Source of the DNA: Erysipelothrix rhusiopathiae
GTDB lineage: Bacteria; Bacillota_I; Bacilli_A; Erysipelotrichales; Erysipelotrichaceae
DNA: 8,925 nt
NCBI GenBank assembly: GCA_902797585.1
Contig: CADBTK010000028.1
Location: forward strand, 1-8,925
Direction: 5' to 3'
The notes under the pieces were generated by a model that saw only the letters and a list, made by a program, of their open reading frames with translations, was not told the origin of the DNA and did no database searches. Positions 6,243 to 8,925 of this stretch are shown in pieces. The first letter of the stretch is position 1. Every line of letters starts with the position of its first letter. The translations under genes were made by a program, and so were the position numbers.

Positions 6243-7464
6243 AAACTTGTGATAATTCGGTTTGTAAAGTGGAAATTTGTGCGTTTAATGAATCCACTGT
6301 TGCTTGTTGAGATTGTTGTTGAGCAGACAATTGCGCATATGTTGAATCCAATTCATTATATTTTGCTTGCATGCTAGCTATATCCACTTGACTTGCTTTT
6401 TGATAAGCTGCTGCTGCTTTTTCATATTCCTCTTGCGCATCATCATCTTCAGGATCGGCAACCATTTTTTCTTGTGCTGCTGCCATCGCTAGTTGAGCTG
6501 CATTTATCTCTGCATTGGCTGCATCAATTTCTCCTTGCAATGTGCTCATTTCTGTTTCTGTCGTTGTCAAACTATCAGTGGTTGTTTGCAATGTCGTTTG
6601 TGCCACTGCCAATTGATTTTGTAAATCCGCAATTTGTTCACGCAATTCAGCTTTTTGTTCTGCTTTCTTTACATCATCATTTTTGGAATCTACTTTTTTA
6701 TTGGATTGTGCACTCGCTAATAATTGATTAAACGTTTTTCCGCTCTTCTCTTTTAAAATCGCATCAATCTGTGCTTTTTGTTGATCCGATAGTTTATTGT
6801 ATATGGATTCATATTCCACAATATTTTTCTTTTCCGATTCACTTAAAGTACTATACGATTCTGCCCATGCCAATAATTCATCAAATTCTTCTTGGCTTGC
6901 TTCGCTGACATCTTGGTTGTTAATGAATGGCGAATTGCCTGTCACCATAGTATAGATTCCAAACCCCAACATCAATGTCGCAAAGATTGCTAATAAGGCT
7001 ACCACAATTGGCATCGTAGATCTTTCTTTCTTCTGTGGTATTGGTCGACTATTTGTCTGTGTGGATGTTTGATCAATAATCGATTGAATCTTTTTATCAT
7101 TGATCACAACCGTTTGGTTGTTCACTCCTTGTTGATCTGCCGATACGGCTCCTGGCTTAAAGACAGTTGTCTTTGAAGCATCCGTTTGAGGCGCACTACT
7201 AGCAGGGGTAGGAATCACAACTGTTTGTCCGGCATCACTACTTGGTGCAGACGTTATTGGTTGTTGAACCGTTTGTTCGATTGGTTCTTGATTCAATGTT
7301 GGTATTTGTGTTGTATGTTGATCGTTTTCCAATTTTTGTAAACGACGTTTTCTTTGTTTGCGTTGAGAAAAGGCATCCATTTTCCTTTTCATCGTATCGT
7401 CATTTTCAATAGAATCGATTAAATCTGATAATTCATCCAATTCTCTTTGATTTCTATCAGTCAT
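6241..7464 (-). CDS. Single-pass membrane protein with Thr/Pro/Gln-rich linker and external coiled coil; function unknown
   Basis: Not recognised as a named family. Residues 1-50 are charged and helical (KRKMDAFSQRKQRKRRLQKL). Residues 51-140 are a low-complexity Thr/Pro/Gln/Ser linker. One hydrophobic helix spans about 151-174 (MPIVVALLAIFATLM...), preceded by PQKKERST, so by the positive-inside rule the N-terminus is cytoplasmic and the C-terminus external. Residues about 188-252 form a helical module (YSTLSESEKKNIVEY...YNKLSDQQKAQI) resembling the 'YDALTDEQKA' repeats of Bacillota surface proteins. Residues 262-407 are an Ala/Gln/Thr-rich coiled coil with a short acidic break (DPEDDDAQEEYE, 337-348). 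Three linker segments, QTVVIPTP, KTTVFKPG and QTVVINDK, look like repeated short motifs. The ATG has AAAGGGG upstream. It lies 27 nt after comFC and is probably cotranscribed with it. A role in envelope sensing, division or competence is possible but not shown. Confidence 0.85.
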   Translation of the reverse strand: MTDRNQRELDELSDLIDSIENDDTMKRKMDAFSQRKQRKRRLQKLENDQHTTQIPTLNQEPIEQTVQQPITSAPSSDAGQTVVIPTPASSAPQTDASKTTVFKPGAVSADQQGVNNQTVVINDKKIQSIIDQTSTQTNSRPIPQKKERSTMPIVVALLAIFATLMLGFGIYTMVTGNSPFINNQDVSEASQEEFDELLAWAESYSTLSESEKKNIVEYESIYNKLSDQQKAQIDAILKEKSGKTFNQLLASAQSNKKVDSKNDDVKKAEQKAELREQIADLQNQLAVAQTTLQTTTDSLTTTETEMSTLQGEIDAANAEINAAQLAMAAAQEKMVADPEDDDAQEEYEKAAAAYQKASQVDIASMQAKYNELDSTYAQLSAQQQSQQATVDSLNAQISTLQTELSQV

Positions 7465-7491
7465 CGTTCTCGCCCCTTTACGTCTTGTATT

Positions 7492-8175
7492 TTACCAAAA
7501 ACTCCCCTTTTTCAACAACCGTTTTTCTCTCTGTTGCTCAATCCATTTTGGATGAGCGGCTAGAACCAATACACTTGTACACTTTTTCCATTCTACACAT
7601 TTGTTCAAAGTAGCTCCTGTTGTGCATACATCATCCATCCATAAGATATCCCCTTCTAGTTTTGGATAGATCTTTTTGGGTTGCAAAATCGAAGAGATTT
7701 CTTTTCTTTGACTTGGATTTAAAGAAGATTGTTTATGTTCTTTTTGTTTATAAAAAGGAGAATATAGAATAACATTCATCGATAAAAAGATTTCTAACAA
7801 AGGTTCAAAACCCCTTTTCTGTCGTTGTATTTGCCCACTTGGCACCACACAACATGTCTTTCCTTTTAAAATAGCGGCAATCCATTCTTGATGGCCTTGA
7901 ATAAAAATAGGAGCTAATGCTATATCTCTTTGTTCTTTAAAACGAAAAAATAACCTCTCTATAAACTCATTGTATTCATATAATACATACCAATCTCTAC
8001 CATCTACTTTAAATTTTTCTTTGACCACCTTTAATTCAGATAGACACTTTGAACAAAGAGAGAAAGAGGACAATTGTTGATCAAAGGATAGAGTATTTAA
8101 ACACACTGGACAGATTGGTTCATCGTCTGAATCAAAGAGATGCATTGTCCAATGGCCAAACTTTTCTTTTGACAT
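7492..8175 (-). CDS. comFC: ComF-family phosphoribosyltransferase-like competence protein
   Basis: ComFC works with ComFA during uptake of single-stranded DNA in naturally competent bacteria. The 227-residue protein has one N-terminal zinc-ribbon-like Cys set, CPVC (22-25) and CSKC (41-44), then a type I phosphoribosyltransferase fold ending in the PRPP loop WMDDVCTTGATL (179-190). KRGFEPLLE (120-128) stands where most members have RGFNQ, a variant in the substrate-side loop, and the last 20 residues (basic, ending KKGSFW) extend beyond the usual end. The start at 8175 is backed by AAGGGG (8185-8190) 9 nt upstream; the internal ATG at 8145 has none. The start lies inside comFA, overlapping it by 79 nt, so translation is probably coupled. 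A transforming role in this organism is inferred from gene order. Confidence 0.93.
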   Translation of the reverse strand: MSKEKFGHWTMHLFDSDDEPICPVCLNTLSFDQQLSSFSLCSKCLSELKVVKEKFKVDGRDWYVLYEYNEFIERLFFRFKEQRDIALAPIFIQGHQEWIAAILKGKTCCVVPSGQIQRQKRGFEPLLEIFLSMNVILYSPFYKQKEHKQSSLNPSQRKEISSILQPKKIYPKLEGDILWMDDVCTTGATLNKCVEWKKCTSVLVLAAHPKWIEQQREKRLLKKGSFW

Positions 8176-8925
8176 AAATAAATTCCCCTTCCTTCTGGAT
8201 CGGTAAAAGAGCGCCCCACTCGACCAAAGATTTGAACAAGACTAGCAGCAGTAAAGACTTCATGTTCTCCATTCCAAACAATAACTTGCACACTAGGCAA
8301 TGTAATTCCTCTTTCTAATAATGTTGTTGTGATACAAATATTCATTTCTTTATTTCGAAAATGAGCAATGATTTCATCTCGATTCTTTACTTGAGAATGT
8401 ACGACACAAACTTTAGTAAATAAAGAAAAGATTGACCCCATTGTTTGCGCGGCTTGTTTGGTGGGAACAAAGAGTAATATTTGTTTTTCCTCCTTTATAA
8501 ATAAAGAACAAAAATGAATTAACCAATATACTTGAAATAAAATGGGACCTTTATAGACTTCCGGCACTGGCAATAAGTGTTTATGTGGTCTTTCAAACAA
8601 AGAAACCATTTTCATCTTCCCTTGTTCTATTAAATCCATGTTTTCTTGATCAGGCGTTGCACTTAAACATAACTTTTGACCCACACACGATTGATTGGCA
8701 ATACAGTGTAAACATTCATCCCCTGCATAAGGAAAAGCATCAATTTCATCCATAATCAATAAATCAAAAGAAAAAGGATAACGATAAAGTTGATGCATCG
8801 TGCATACAATTAAATCTCCATCGGTTTGGTTGGTATATCCTTGTGCAACTGGTACTACATGTAAGGTTGGAAAAAACGTTTGAAGACGATCGGCAATTTC
8901 TAAGACCACTTGTCGTCTACTAATC
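8097..8925 (-). CDS. comFA: ComFA, DEAD-like competence helicase (5' partial)
   Basis: ComFA is a membrane-associated ATP-driven helicase-like protein that helps move transforming DNA into the cytoplasm. The frame stays open to the window edge (last codons read ISRRQVVLEIADRL), so only about the last 275 residues are present; the N-terminal zinc finger and Walker A lie outside. Visible motifs are LLIMDEIDAFPYAGDE (motif II in the ComFA form DExDAFP), CLSATPDQ (motif III), LLFVPTKQAA, ITTTLLERGITLP (motif V region) and QIFGRVGRSFTDPEGRGIYLC (motif VI, QxxGRxGR). The C-terminus ends ...MNQSVQCV, at the usual point after the helicase C domain. Its final 26 codons and stop overlap the start of comFC in another frame. 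GTG at 8909 is an internal Val, not the start. Confidence 0.96.
   Translation of the reverse strand, partial: ISRRQVVLEIADRLQTFFPTLHVVPVAQGYTNQTDGDLIVCTMHQLYRYPFSFDLLIMDEIDAFPYAGDECLHCIANQSCVGQKLCLSATPDQENMDLIEQGKMKMVSLFERPHKHLLPVPEVYKGPILFQVYWLIHFCSLFIKEEKQILLFVPTKQAAQTMGSIFSLFTKVCVVHSQVKNRDEIIAHFRNKEMNICITTTLLERGITLPSVQVIVWNGEHEVFTAASLVQIFGRVGRSFTDPEGRGIYLCQKKSLAIGQCISLIQTMNQSVQCV
8185..8190 (-). promoter_or_regulatory. Ribosome binding site fixing the comFC start inside comFA
   Basis: AAGGGG on the minus strand, within a GGAAGGGG run, lies 9 nt before the ATG at 8173-8175. It is the only good Shine-Dalgarno for comFC and sits within the comFA reading frame, supporting a genuine 79-nt gene overlap. 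Confidence 0.7.

Noticed and set aside
6393..6731. Plus-strand Leu/His-rich frame of 112 codons
   Set aside because: It is the antisense shadow of the Gln/Ala-rich coiled-coil region of the 407-residue gene.

Overview
The window looks like chromosomal DNA from a low-GC Bacillota. The signs are AT-rich intergenic spacers, strong GGAGG-type ribosome binding sites, a comFA-comFC competence pair, and a glmU-prs pair as in Bacillus. The YusI-type ArsC protein and the protein flavour would fit Erysipelotrichia or a relative, but that placement is inference only. The standard genetic code applies: TGA ends the leftmost gene and TGG encodes Trp.

Layout from left to right. Bases 1-651 (+) hold the C-terminal part of a TatD-family metallo-DNase whose start lies outside the window. 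A hairpin shared with the convergent gene follows. Everything else is on the minus strand, so it is transcribed from right to left. At the right edge is a partial comFA helicase gene, overlapped by 79 nt by comFC. Both belong to the DNA-uptake machinery. Next comes an unrecognised 407-residue single-pass membrane protein with a Thr/Pro/Gln-rich cytoplasmic part and an external coiled coil, closed by a strong terminator. A housekeeping operon follows: glmU (UDP-GlcNAc synthesis), prs (PRPP synthesis) and an ArsC/Spx-like thioredoxin-fold gene that overlaps the prs end. It is closed by a terminator whose stem contains the last stop codon.

Between that operon and tatD lies a two-gene accessory region (about 683-3415). 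It encodes an AlbA_2/Schlafen-like protein with a RecG-C-type GHKL ATPase domain and winged helix, and an AAA_14/DUF4143 ATPase with a nuclease-like C-terminus. Each gene has its own promoter dressed with repeats. The AlbA_2 gene has three copies of a 12-bp motif (TTTCRACYGTAA; two direct, one inverted) over and upstream of its -35. The DUF4143 gene has five copies of a 15-bp motif (ACTTTAGATTTTACA on its coding strand) at an exact 23-bp period, covering its -35, -10 and start region. These arrays are the least explained structures here. The simplest reading is that they are operators, perhaps for self-regulation by the winged-helix segments of the encoded proteins, or recognition sites of a selfish or defence-type module.

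The essential genes are functionally connected only loosely: prs makes PRPP, glmU makes the wall precursor UDP-GlcNAc, and ComFC carries a PRPP-binding fold. No tRNA, rRNA, CRISPR array, IS element or riboswitch was seen. No gene-free stretch exceeds about 210 bp.
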